Shown here one piece after another: positions 13,861 through 22,303 of a stretch of DNA of 33,916 nt; within the stretch, counting starts at the first letter, position 1; each line of letters starts with the position of its first letter. This DNA comes from Fibrobacter succinogenes (GTDB lineage: Bacteria > Fibrobacterota > Fibrobacteria > Fibrobacterales > Fibrobacteraceae), in assembly GCA_902768325.1 (NCBI GenBank), contig CACXKY010000022.1, positions 1-33,916 on the forward strand. Reading direction: 5' to 3'. Made by a program: the position numbers and the translations under genes. A model generated the notes under the pieces. That model saw nothing but the letters and a program-made list of their open reading frames with translations. It made no database searches and was not told the DNA's origin.

Positions 13861-15297
13861 CTAGCCTGAAAATTTCGGCATCCGCAACAGGTGCGTCATA
13901 CAAGGGGGCCATTCCTCTTCGTAGTGGCTCACCAAGATAATCGTCGTCTCTGTCGAAAGCAGTTGCAGCAGGTTGAAAATCTTTTCGCGGTAGCTGCCCT
14001 GCAATCCTTGGGTCGGTTCGTCAAGCAACAACACCTCGGGCGGGCGAATCGCGGCACGCGCCATCAGCACCACACGCTTGTCTATCGGAGAAAGGCTGCG
14101 GAACCGTGCATGGATATCATCAAAGCCCAGGTATTCGAGCCATTCCTTCGCCTTCGCACGTTCTTCCCAAGTGGTATTGTCCGCCTTGCAAAGGTTCGCG
14201 GTGAAGCCCGTGCACAGCACTTCGGAAAGGTCCAAGTCTTCGCGGTACTGGAGCGCCAGTTCCGGAGAGAAAAATCCGAGTTTCGCCTTGTGGTCCCAGA
14301 TGTTGAGGCCATGGCCAGGACGTTCGCCCAAAAGCGTAATATCGTTCTTGTAGATTTGCGGATGGTCGGCCGTGAGCATCCCGAGGAGAGTACTCTTGCC
14401 GGCACCGTTCTCGCCCATCACCGCCCAGTGTTCGCCCTTGCGCACAGTCCAGTTGAGGTTCTTGAGCACCACCGTATCACCGAATTGGACGTTGACGTTT
14501 TTGAGGTCAAAGAGGATTTTGCCCGCAGACGCCAGCGGCGATTGCTTCGTCCCTACGGTCCTCGCAATGACAATCTCTCGTCTCTCGTCTCTCGTCTCTC
14601 GTCTAAGATCCACAATCTCATAATCCTTCAGCTCGGCCTTCGTGTACTTGGGCTTCGCGGCAGCACTCGGGAGCGCTCCCGCATATTGCGTGAACGTCTT
14701 GTTCGCATACACGAACGCAGGGATTTCCGGCAGCAGTTCGTCTTCGCGGGCAAGGCGCACCGCCACATTCAGGCCCGGGCGTTTCGACAAGTCGACCACG
14801 CTAGACGCGAGGTGGCTGCGGTATTCCGGATCGAGCCCGCCAAACAAGTCATTGAAATAAACCCACTCCGGCCGCTCCATCCACATGCGCGCAAGCAATA
14901 CACGGCGCAGTTCGCCGTTCGAAAGGCTCAGCAGTTTGCGGTCGAGAATTTCCGGCGAAAGTTCCGCTATCGAAAGGGCTTCGTCCAATTTCTCGGGGTC
15001 GGTCTCCGGCCACGCCATATCGTCGATATAGCGGTCCGTCTGCAAGAAGAACTTCTTTTTCAAAAGCAAGTGCCGCACCAGCGGGGCCTCCTCATCGTGC
15101 AGGCTGATAAACCGCTGCTGGAAAAACGGTGCCAGAGCATGCTGGATTTTCCGCTGCATCGCTTCCGACATCGTGGAAACATTCTTCCGCTGGTTCAAAA
15201 AATGAGTAATGACCCTATCCAAGTCCTCGCCTTCGGTGCTGAAAATCTGCACCTGCGGGAACATCTCAATCAGAGCTTCAAAACGCTTGAATTCCAT
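13861..15297 (-). CDS. Double ABC ATPase domain protein, ModF-like
   Basis: 478 residues with two ABC-type halves and no membrane segments. Half 1 (about 1-215) has no Walker A but keeps a signature-like L-S-N-G-E (125-129) and a degenerate Walker B (WVYFND, 145-150, without the catalytic Glu). Half 2 (about 261-478) has Walker A G-E-N-G-A-G-K-S-T (295-303) and Walker B LLLDEPTQGL (423-432), but its signature is L-S-P-I-D (402-406). So one half supplies the nucleotide site and the other the signature, which would form a single composite ATP site. The layout is like E. coli ModF; a transport partner is not adjacent. The linker (about 233-256) is encoded by a dispersed repeat (14538-14601). The start ATG 15297 has no Shine-Dalgarno. 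The substrate or role is unknown. Confidence 0.82.
   Translation of the reverse strand: MEFKRFEALIEMFPQVQIFSTEGEDLDRVITHFLNQRKNVSTMSEAMQRKIQHALAPFFQQRFISLHDEEAPLVRHLLLKKKFFLQTDRYIDDMAWPETDPEKLDEALSIAELSPEILDRKLLSLSNGELRRVLLARMWMERPEWVYFNDLFGGLDPEYRSHLASSVVDLSKRPGLNVAVRLAREDELLPEIPAFVYANKTFTQYAGALPSAAAKPKYTKAELKDYEIVDLRRETRDERREIVIARTVGTKQSPLASAGKILFDLKNVNVQFGDTVVLKNLNWTVRKGEHWAVMGENGAGKSTLLGMLTADHPQIYKNDITLLGERPGHGLNIWDHKAKLGFFSPELALQYREDLDLSEVLCTGFTANLCKADNTTWEERAKAKEWLEYLGFDDIHARFRSLSPIDKRVVLMARAAIRPPEVLLLDEPTQGLQGSYREKIFNLLQLLSTETTIILVSHYEEEWPPCMTHLLRMPKFSG
14538..14571 (-). repeat. Dispersed palindromic-type repeat inside the ABC ATPase linker
   Basis: On the minus strand this reads GTCATTGCGAGG, ACCGTAGGGACG, AAGCAATCGC. 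It has ATTGC/GCAAT ends (14541-14545 with 14564-14568) and encodes V-I-A-R-T-V-G-T-K-Q-S. This matches the look of the widespread intergenic repeat that gives the spurious peptide VIARxEATKQS in many genomes. Here it is in frame within a real gene, comparable in principle to Rickettsia palindromic elements. Only one copy is in the window. Confidence 0.6.
14574..14601. repeat. Tandem heptamer TCTCTCG x4 inside the ABC ATPase gene
   Basis: Four perfect copies of TCTCTCG (minus strand CGAGAGA) run head to tail and encode the charged linker R-R-E-T-R-D-E-R-R-E. The unit length of 7 is not a multiple of 3, so gain or loss of one copy would shift the reading frame. It abuts the palindromic repeat at 14538-14571. 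Confidence 0.9.
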
Positions 15298-15375
15298 GTG
15301 CCCAAATTTAGAAAAAGGGCGGAAAGGGGGTAAATCGTCCCGTTTAGGGCATTACCGGGCAAAGCCCAAAACACG

Positions 15376-15395
15376 CCAAAAACGTTCCAAAAACG
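15376..15395. promoter_or_regulatory. Two CCAAAAACG direct repeats, one helical turn apart
   Basis: CCAAAAACG occurs at 15376-15384 and 15387-15395, an 11-base period that would place both on the same DNA face. They lie about 80-100 bases upstream of the ABC gene start. A regulator site is possible; no regulator gene is near. Confidence 0.35.
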
Positions 15396-15540
15396 GCTTT
15401 TTCGCGCTCCAGGCACATTCCCTACCGTCAAACCAAGTTCCCCACCTCCATATAGAGTTTTCCCCATTCCATCCACATTATAATCACAAACAAAGTCATA
15501 TTTCGTTAATTTAGACGTCAAATCGTAAACAAAATTGTAC

Positions 15541-15554
15541 ATACAACGTTGTAT
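15541..15554. promoter_or_regulatory. 14-bp perfect palindrome, possible operator of the orphan gene
   Basis: ATACAACGTTGTAT is its own reverse complement. It lies 55 bases before the ATG of the 1292-residue gene in AT-rich DNA where a promoter is expected. A dimeric helix-turn-helix regulator is the usual reader of such sites. This is inference from position and symmetry only. Confidence 0.45.
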
Positions 15555-15609
15555 TTTAACGAAACTTGTATTTTATATTAACAAATACCCCTCAAACAAA
15601 GGAAATTAT

Positions 15610-18600
15610 ATGAATTCCGTAACAAAGAAGAAAAAGACAATCACAGTTAGCAACTTGCTAAAGACCCCCGCCAAGATCACCCTTTTCAACGATATCAAGT
15701 CCATCAAGCAGGAACCCTTGGCCATTTCAAAGTCCAGAACCAAGGTTCTCTTGTCGAGTAGCGGCATGGTCTATGCAGCAAGAGCAAACGTCTACAAGTC
15801 GAACATTTATTCTTTTGAAATCACCCCCGACATCCATAAAGTCGTTATTTCTAACGTCGCAGCAACCCCGGCAACACTCGAGAAAGAATCCAACCGCATT
15901 CTCGCCAGCATTTCCGTAAGGGACATCCCCGATGCAGGCGATGCAAACGCCCTCAAGGAAGAACTTCGCGCCGAACTGATTAAATACGGCTATTCCAAGA
16001 ACGCCGCCGAAGAAGAACTCACCGGTGCAGCGACAAACATCCAAGACTGCGCAGATCCGTTCCTCGGATCGAACACTCTGTTCATGCAGTCCGTCCTTCG
16101 CATTTCGGCCCTAGCCAATTCCAACGGTACCGTCGAATTCATCATTCCCCCGGGAACCTTCATGGGAAGGAAAGACAAAAAAGTCTACCTGTTTGTTTCG
16201 AGCACGACGACCCCCACCGTCACGCCCTACACCTTCCCGCAGGACAAGCCCTACTTCTATTTGGAACCCGCGGCAGAAGCCCTCACCGTAGGCGACAAGC
16301 TGGGCAATTCCAAGATCATGCTTGGCGAAGTCCATCTCGGCAAAAAGACGATCGCCGGCATCTACCTGTGGAAAAAGCCGGCCACCAAAATCAAGTCCAA
16401 CGGAGAAGACGTCCAGACACATCCGGCCCTATTCCTCCCGCTGGAGCAGCCCAAATTCCTCAAGCCAGCCGTCACCTACTTGCAAACAGCCCTTGCCAAG
16501 AAGAACCCCGGGAACATCGCCAACATTCTTGAAAAGATGTTCAAGAAAATCAAGCTTCCCCTGCTGAACCTCAAGATATACGAAGCGGCCATCAAGGTCC
16601 CCGTTTACGTCAAGAACGACAAGCAGTTCTACTCGTTCGTCTGGAGGACAAACGACCTCGTTAAAGACGAGTACGTCGAAAAGAACATCGCCCACCCCAG
16701 AAAGCACCTCACTTACCAGGGCCTGTACGACAACTTCTCTATCGGCCAGATTTACAACAGCCTTTCTTCCTTCATCTCCACGACAACCGAATACGCCATT
16801 GACCAAGTCGTGAGAGGGCTTCTCGCACAGCCCACGGGCAAGAAGAGCATTTCCATTGACGGCATGGTGCGTTCCCTGATCGGAGGCGCCATCCTCGAAG
16901 GGCAGGAACTCACTTTCGTTTCCGCATCTGCAGAAACGAAGGATACCGATTTCGAGAGCAAGGACACGCGACTGACTCGCGACTACCTCTATTCCATGGT
17001 CTATTCCGGTCCCGCGGACCAGTCGACAAAGGACCAGTTTAGCGGAGAAGGATACCTGTTCTTCGATTCTCCCATCCACTACAACCATCCCAAGGTGGTC
17101 CTGGGCAGGGAACTCGATAGCGATCTCGTAAAATTCCTCAAGGAGAAAGGCGATTACAGCTTTGTCAAGTACCTCGTTTCGCTCCGGCTGCGCACGAAGC
17201 GCGCCAAGATGCTCCTCTCCGACTATTTGAACCTCGGTGACCCCGATGACAAGAACGACAGTCGTCCGACGTCGGGATGCCTCGCCCTGCAAGCCCTCCT
17301 AAAAGACATCTTTACCGAAGTCCAGCGTTACGGTGTCAACATTGATTACGTCTACTCTGACCTGGAAAGGATTTGCAATACGGGATGGTTCCTGAGGGCC
17401 CATAACCGCATCAACCACCGTTACGAGCCGCGGACCTATGCTCCGAACCTCTTCAACATCAGCCTGAACAAGACCAACGGTGTCATCGACAATCAGAAGA
17501 TGTGGAACGCCATCTGCGAAACCGAACGTTTCCAGAAAGAAATCCTGCCCAAGCTCGTTTCCAGGGGTTTCCCCCCGTACAAGGAACCGGCTGGCCAAGA
17601 TGACTTCTACCTGTCCATGGTCAACCAAGCCTTCTGGAGACAGCAACCGGCACAAAGGCCGAATTTCGGATACTGGCTTGCTCAAAATTACGCCACACGC
17701 CGCCAGCTCAATATCTGGGACTGCGTCATGACGGAATATATCGCAGAACTCCAGCAGACGTTCGTCATGGACATCTTCACCAAAATCAATCCCAAGGTCA
17801 AGTACAGCACCTACGCGCAGGCCTCCGCCAAGGGCCACACCCACTACGGAGCATACGGACTTTACCTCGAACCTTCCTTGGGCGGAAGCATCAGCCTTCC
17901 CAAGACCATGAGTTCCAGCGCCTCCCTATACGGCGGCTCTATACCCTATGGTCATTGCAAGTTCAATCTTGACGACTACCGCTGCTATATTGAAGACAAG
18001 TCTGCATTTGCCTTCTTCAGGGACGAAATCAACCGCATCCGCGCCGACAAGAGCAACAACCCGAACGGCATTATGCCCTTCTACTCTTGCCAGTATTACA
18101 GGAAGTACCACGATCCCGCATTCGACCAGAACACGTTCTACAAGGACATCCTTTTCCATACCTGGATGTGCCAGCCGGACCAGATGATTGCCTACTTCAA
18201 TTACGACTCAACCATCAAGAGTGCGTTTGAGAAAGAAGATTCAAAGGACCATCGAAAGGACTACTTCCGCCAATGCTACCAGGACACCCAGAAAATCCTG
18301 GACGAGCTCAACTCCATCATCAAGGACCCCATCGTCAAGACCCTGAACACCAATCTTGTGAACGAATGCGACCCGTTTGTCTTGACCGGTATTGAGACGA
18401 AAACAGACCGGATATGGCGTTTCACCTTCAACGTTGCCAAGAAAGCTTCGCTGAAGAAAGAGAAAAACAACGTAATCATCTCGGTTTCGAAAAAGGTGAT
18501 TTCCTTCGCAAACGCGACCGTTCTCAAGAAGGACCCGACCGGTTGCTGGATCAAGGCCCCCAAAAAGACGAATGCCGGGATTCTCAGCGAAAAGGACTTC

Positions 18601-19488
18601 TTTGAAACGGCTCCTGCTTATTACGTAGAAAAGCCTTTTGAAAAACAGCCAGATCCGTTCATCGCCTTCGATGCAGATCGATTCGGTCACTGCAAGCACC
18701 TTTTCTGGCATGCCCAAGGAACAATGGTCTTCGGCGAAAATGCACCCGACCAGATTTGGGAAGCCAAGATCATGTTCGACAAGATCACGCCCAATTCCCG
18801 GATTTTCAAGATTAACGTCTCTGAACTTGAAGGCGTCAAGGTCGGCGTATGGTATACCTTTACCGCAAAGGTTTCTTGCCCGCGCCCCACCTTCATCTTC
18901 GGAGAAACGGGAAGTGACAAGGACAAGCGCGTCGAAATAACGCTCACCTACCAGGGCGATGGCGTAACAAGGACTAAAAAATACTCCTTCGAACGGGAAA
19001 CTCCTTACAAGCCGATTACCTATTTTGAACTGGGGCAGAACGCTTCCGGTAAGGAGACCGACACCATTCACTGCGAATACTTCAAGATTCTCGTTGACGG
19101 GAAGAATATCCGTGCCGACATCTTCCGCGAAAGCGATGGCGTGAATATCACCAGGGTGAACAGGGGCATTAACGAATTCAAGGATTACAACTTGAAAAAC
19201 ACCCCCTGCACAGAGCCCTTTGAAATCAAGGTGTCCTGGTTGAACGCCACAAATAAACCCGAGACCTATACCGTATGGATCGAGAGCGTAAAGAATATGT
19301 TGGGTCATTTCTCGTCACAGAAAAAGATTGCCACGGTCAAGGTAAATGCCAATGACCAGGGCTATATGGTTTTGCCCGAGCAATCCGTGAATAGGGGCAT
19401 CAAGAGCATCGCTGTCATCATCAAGGACAGCAAGAACAATATCGTGTTCAAGGCGACGAGCATCGTCGCTCCGCTCATCCGCTTATAA
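15610..19488 (+). CDS. Large orphan protein, 1292 residues, unknown family
   Basis: The ATG at 15610 is chosen for AAAGGAA seven bases upstream. No signal peptide or membrane segment is visible; the N-terminus is basic (VTKKKKTITV). Residues 1-250 look beta-rich. The middle (about 370-900) alternates helices and short strands and is rich in Tyr, Trp and Phe. It has acidic, barrel-enzyme-like segments such as NIDYVYSDLE (577-586) and ILFHTWMCQPDQMIAYFNY (847-865), preceded by FFRDEINRIRAD. Residues about 1010-1150 resemble a concanavalin/LamG-type beta sandwich (TMVFGENAPDQIWEAKIMFD, then GVWYTFTAKV). The end (about 1200-1292) looks Ig-like. A modular carbohydrate-active enzyme is a weak guess, made odd by the missing signal peptide. 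It stands alone with its own upstream palindrome and terminator. Confidence 0.85.
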   Translation: MNSVTKKKKTITVSNLLKTPAKITLFNDIKSIKQEPLAISKSRTKVLLSSSGMVYAARANVYKSNIYSFEITPDIHKVVISNVAATPATLEKESNRILASISVRDIPDAGDANALKEELRAELIKYGYSKNAAEEELTGAATNIQDCADPFLGSNTLFMQSVLRISALANSNGTVEFIIPPGTFMGRKDKKVYLFVSSTTTPTVTPYTFPQDKPYFYLEPAAEALTVGDKLGNSKIMLGEVHLGKKTIAGIYLWKKPATKIKSNGEDVQTHPALFLPLEQPKFLKPAVTYLQTALAKKNPGNIANILEKMFKKIKLPLLNLKIYEAAIKVPVYVKNDKQFYSFVWRTNDLVKDEYVEKNIAHPRKHLTYQGLYDNFSIGQIYNSLSSFISTTTEYAIDQVVRGLLAQPTGKKSISIDGMVRSLIGGAILEGQELTFVSASAETKDTDFESKDTRLTRDYLYSMVYSGPADQSTKDQFSGEGYLFFDSPIHYNHPKVVLGRELDSDLVKFLKEKGDYSFVKYLVSLRLRTKRAKMLLSDYLNLGDPDDKNDSRPTSGCLALQALLKDIFTEVQRYGVNIDYVYSDLERICNTGWFLRAHNRINHRYEPRTYAPNLFNISLNKTNGVIDNQKMWNAICETERFQKEILPKLVSRGFPPYKEPAGQDDFYLSMVNQAFWRQQPAQRPNFGYWLAQNYATRRQLNIWDCVMTEYIAELQQTFVMDIFTKINPKVKYSTYAQASAKGHTHYGAYGLYLEPSLGGSISLPKTMSSSASLYGGSIPYGHCKFNLDDYRCYIEDKSAFAFFRDEINRIRADKSNNPNGIMPFYSCQYYRKYHDPAFDQNTFYKDILFHTWMCQPDQMIAYFNYDSTIKSAFEKEDSKDHRKDYFRQCYQDTQKILDELNSIIKDPIVKTLNTNLVNECDPFVLTGIETKTDRIWRFTFNVAKKASLKKEKNNVIISVSKKVISFANATVLKKDPTGCWIKAPKKTNAGILSEKDFFETAPAYYVEKPFEKQPDPFIAFDADRFGHCKHLFWHAQGTMVFGENAPDQIWEAKIMFDKITPNSRIFKINVSELEGVKVGVWYTFTAKVSCPRPTFIFGETGSDKDKRVEITLTYQGDGVTRTKKYSFERETPYKPITYFELGQNASGKETDTIHCEYFKILVDGKNIRADIFRESDGVNITRVNRGINEFKDYNLKNTPCTEPFEIKVSWLNATNKPETYTVWIESVKNMLGHFSSQKKIATVKVNANDQGYMVLPEQSVNRGIKSIAVIIKDSKNNIVFKATSIVAPLIRL

Positions 19489-19518
19489 CAGCTTCACGAA
19501 AATAGTAGCCATATCAGA

Positions 19519-19548
19519 AACTCCCCGGATTGTTCCGGGGAGTTTTTT
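19519..19548 (+). terminator. Strong intrinsic terminator of the orphan gene
   Basis: A perfect 11-bp GC-rich stem (AACTCCCCGGA, 19519-19529, with TCCGGGGAGTT, 19534-19544), a 4-base loop and a run of six T to 19548, 30 bases after the stop. On the minus strand it has only TTT and may help end the convergent esterase gene. Confidence 0.9.
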
Positions 19549-19567
19549 GAGGTGTGGATTTTAGTTT

Positions 19568-21088
19568 TTAGAACTTGCTGAAGAAATCCCAGGTGGTCTG
19601 CGGAACCCAAGACTGCTGCTGGCCAGGATCCTTGTGGTCCCAGATGTGGCCGCCGCTCTGCGTGCACCAGCGGACCGGGAAACGTTCCTCGACCGTGGTG
19701 TAGTCGTAGCACTTGTGGGCCGCATTGCGCTGAGCCTCTTCGGCACGTTCGTTCTTAGCCTTGCCGCCTTCGGAGTTGAGCGTCAAGATGATGTCGCGTG
19801 CGGCGCGGCCCATTTCGGGAGTACAGAGGTTGTCATCGAGGCCGAGAACGCCCATCCAGCCGATGCCCTTGTTCTGGCGCTGCGGCAACCAGATGTTGCG
19901 TTCGGCGGTTTCGTACACAGCCACGGCGCGCAATACGTCCTGATGGTTCCAAGAAAGACCGTTGCTGAACATGGAGCCGTAGCTGAAGCCTGTAGAGAAC
20001 ACGCGGCTGGAATCGATGCAGAAGTTGCCTTCGAGCATGGCGAGGAGTTCGTCGAACAGCAGGTAGTCATCCTGTGCCCACGGCGCCTGGTTACCGTTGC
20101 CCTCGGGAGCGACGAAGATGACGGACTCGTCCTTGTCAAACTGTTTGAGGCCATAGTAGCCTTCATCCTGCACACCGCCGGCCCAGCCACCCATGCACTG
20201 CATGCCAAAGATGAGCTTGTACGGTTTGTTCTTGTCGTAGCTCTTGGGGATATCGATACGCACGGTACGCGTTCCCTTGCTCCACTTGAACTCGATGTAG
20301 GGCTTGTCGCCGCGGTACTTGTAGTCGAGCTTGGTGTCCTTGCCGCAACCGCGCGTAGGCACCGGATCGTTCTTTAAGCCCCAGCCGTATTCGTACTGCG
20401 GCTGCGGAGGCGTTTTCTTCTTGAGCGTGAGCGCAAGAGTCGTGTCGAGATTGTTGAGCTTGACCGTGAGCGTGTCGAAGCCGTCGGCAACAACCTGCAG
20501 GTTATCGCTGTCACCCACCTTGAGGAGCGCCTTGGCGCTATTCGTTTTGCCGAATGCCGCATTAAAGCTGCCGTCGGCCGTGAACTTGAACGTCTGTTGG
20601 GCGCTGCCTACGCTTACGCGGGCAAAATACACACCCTTCGCGCGGACAGAGGCATTCATGTCGACCGTGCCGGAACCATAGAGGGTTTCGCTGAGCAATC
20701 GGTTACCGACCATGTCGAAAATCTGCACCTGCACCGGGGCGCTTGAGCCCTGCGAGAACGAGAGCACCCCGCCGTTCACGGAGAGGTAACCCAACGAAGA
20801 ACGCTGCAGAGCAATGGCTTCCGAACCGCCCTCGCAACCCGGAGTGCCAGCAACGCACGGTTCGCCCTGGCCAAGGGAATCGCCCGGGGTAACGGGATCA
20901 TCCTGATGGAATGTAAAGGCGCCCGACGCATCGGTCTTTGTCTGGAGCCCTTTCTGGACCAACGCCACCGAGGCGCCGCTCACTGCAGCGCCCTTTTCAT
21001 CGGTCACTTTTCCGTTCAGGGTGAATGCACTTGCCGAAATGGCCATTGCAAGGCCAAAAGACATACCAGTATACAGTATTCGTTTCAT
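19568..21088 (-). CDS. Secreted CE1/feruloyl-esterase-like hydrolase with internal sorting-like domain
   Basis: 506 residues. The ATG at 21088 has AGAGG nine bases upstream, while the ATG at 21097 directly abuts that site. Signal peptide: MKRILYTGMSFGLAMAISAS-A. Residues 22-65 are a carboxypeptidase-regulatory-like beta domain (LNGKVTDEKGAAVSGASVAL). Residues about 117-170 resemble a type IX type-A sorting domain (VQVQIFDMVGNRLLSETLY, then RAKGVYFARVSVG), here internal rather than C-terminal. The catalytic alpha/beta-hydrolase part (about 255-506) has the nucleophile elbow G-F-S-Y-G (Ser369), Asp418 or 419 as candidate acid, and His481 in S-G-G-H-I-W-D-H, as in CE1/LpqC-type esterases. It probably removes acyl groups from plant polysaccharides outside the cell; the exact substrate is unknown. 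It is divergent from mqnC. Confidence 0.88.
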   Translation of the reverse strand: MKRILYTGMSFGLAMAISASAFTLNGKVTDEKGAAVSGASVALVQKGLQTKTDASGAFTFHQDDPVTPGDSLGQGEPCVAGTPGCEGGSEAIALQRSSLGYLSVNGGVLSFSQGSSAPVQVQIFDMVGNRLLSETLYGSGTVDMNASVRAKGVYFARVSVGSAQQTFKFTADGSFNAAFGKTNSAKALLKVGDSDNLQVVADGFDTLTVKLNNLDTTLALTLKKKTPPQPQYEYGWGLKNDPVPTRGCGKDTKLDYKYRGDKPYIEFKWSKGTRTVRIDIPKSYDKNKPYKLIFGMQCMGGWAGGVQDEGYYGLKQFDKDESVIFVAPEGNGNQAPWAQDDYLLFDELLAMLEGNFCIDSSRVFSTGFSYGSMFSNGLSWNHQDVLRAVAVYETAERNIWLPQRQNKGIGWMGVLGLDDNLCTPEMGRAARDIILTLNSEGGKAKNERAEEAQRNAAHKCYDYTTVEERFPVRWCTQSGGHIWDHKDPGQQQSWVPQTTWDFFSKF

Positions 21089-21227
21089 ACCAAACATCCT
21101 CTTTTTGTACTATAAAGATATATCCTCCATCGTGACACCGCTCACATCCAAATTCAAAAGCCATGGATAATAAGTCCACGGGCATTTGTTTACAAAATCT
21201 GCCAAAAAAACTTATTTTTGGGGTAGA

Positions 21228-22262
21228 ATGGACACTATTCTGCAAAAAGCGATTGACGGAAACCGCCTTACCACGGCGGAAGCGCTCGACATATTGAAGA
21301 ACGCCCCATGGACAGAAGTGGCCGAAGCCGCCGACAAGGTGCGCAAGCGCATGCATCCCGAAAACAAGGTGGGCTACACCGCCTTCCGTATAGTGAACTA
21401 TACGAACGTCTGCGAAATCACCTGTAGTTTTTGCAGTTTCTGCCGCCCCGCAAAGAGTCCCGAAGCCTACGTACTTACTTTAGACGAAATCCGCCAGAAA
21501 ACAATCGAGGCCAAGGCGAAAGGCGCCGACCAGATTTTTTTGCAGGGCGGAGTCAACAAGGATATCCCGCTCAGCTACTACACCGACGTGCTCAAGATGC
21601 TCACCCACGAAATGGGCGTGAAGGTGCGCGGATTTTCGCCGGTGGAACTCGTGCGCATCGCGGAATTCAACAAGATTACCTTAGACGAACTGCTCGACAT
21701 TTTAAAGGAAGCCGGACTAACGTCCGTGCCGGGCGCCGGCGCCGAAATCCTCTCCGACCGCATGCGGCAACTGCTGTCGCCCAAAAAGCTCCCCGCCCAG
21801 CAGTGGTGCGACACGCTCGCCGCCTGCCACAAGAAGGGACTCCCCGGCAGCGCGAACATCGTTTTCGGCAGCGTCGAGACGCCCGAAGAAATCGTCGAGC
21901 ACCTCGAATACGTGCGTGCCACGCAGGATATCGCCCAGGGATTCAAGAGTTTCGTGGTATGGACGTTCCAGCCGCAAACGGACAAGTTCCCCATCCGGCA
22001 CGTACGCGGCGACGAATATCTCAAGCTTTTGGCGCTTTCCCGCCTGTACCTCGACAACATCCCGCATATCGAAGTATCGCTACTCGGGATGGGACTCTCG
22101 CTCGGCGAACTCGGACTGCACTGCGGTGCCGACGACATCAACAGCATCGTCATCGAAGAGAACGTATTACAGAATCACGGGCTCACGACCATCGAGGCCG
22201 CGGAAGAATTCATCAAGAACGCAGGCTTCACCCCGTACAGACGAAGCCTGAATTTTGACTGA
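21228..22262 (+). CDS. mqnC: Cyclic dehypoxanthinyl futalosine synthase, radical SAM
   Basis: 344 residues from ATG 21228, preceded by GGGGT; the frame is open upstream to 21186. The radical-SAM cluster motif C-E-I-T-C-S-F-C (CxxxCxxC) follows the IVNYTNV strand. FLQGGVNKDIPLSYYTDVL, GAGAEILSDRMRQLLSPKK and the late segment LLGMGLSLGELGL... are typical of the MqnC/MqnE family. The AEILSDR form favours MqnC over MqnE. It makes cyclic dehypoxanthine futalosine in the futalosine route to menaquinone. No other mqn gene is in the window. There is no good plus-strand terminator after the stop. Confidence 0.92.
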   Translation: MDTILQKAIDGNRLTTAEALDILKNAPWTEVAEAADKVRKRMHPENKVGYTAFRIVNYTNVCEITCSFCSFCRPAKSPEAYVLTLDEIRQKTIEAKAKGADQIFLQGGVNKDIPLSYYTDVLKMLTHEMGVKVRGFSPVELVRIAEFNKITLDELLDILKEAGLTSVPGAGAEILSDRMRQLLSPKKLPAQQWCDTLAACHKKGLPGSANIVFGSVETPEEIVEHLEYVRATQDIAQGFKSFVVWTFQPQTDKFPIRHVRGDEYLKLLALSRLYLDNIPHIEVSLLGMGLSLGELGLHCGADDINSIVIEENVLQNHGLTTIEAAEEFIKNAGFTPYRRSLNFD

Positions 22263-22303
22263 GCCCTTTACCTAAAAAACGCCCATTCCCCCTCTCTTCT
22301 TTC

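Larger units (their letters stand above)
15298..15609. other. Intergenic region between the ABC gene and the 1292-residue orphan
   Basis: This 312-base gap lies between two divergent genes, so it should hold both promoters. The ABC-proximal half is GC-richer and contains two CCAAAAACG copies. The orphan-proximal half (about 15475-15600) is very AT-rich and holds a 14-bp perfect palindrome (15541-15554) and AT-rich TTGTATTTTATATT sequence before the AAAGGAA ribosome binding site. No small gene with a convincing start was seen. Confidence 0.6.

Noticed and set aside
14538-14601. CRISPR or insertion-sequence end
   Set aside because: The tandem unit is only 7 bases without spacers, and no transposase or target duplication is present. 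A dispersed repeat explains it better.
13891-15333. 480-codon plus-strand frame opposite the ABC ATPase
   Set aside because: The ABC motifs are on the minus strand; the plus frame is Arg/His-rich and unrecognisable.
15270-15542. 90-codon minus-strand frame in the gap upstream of the ABC gene
   Set aside because: It overlaps the ABC start in another frame, has no ribosome binding site and looks like intergenic DNA.
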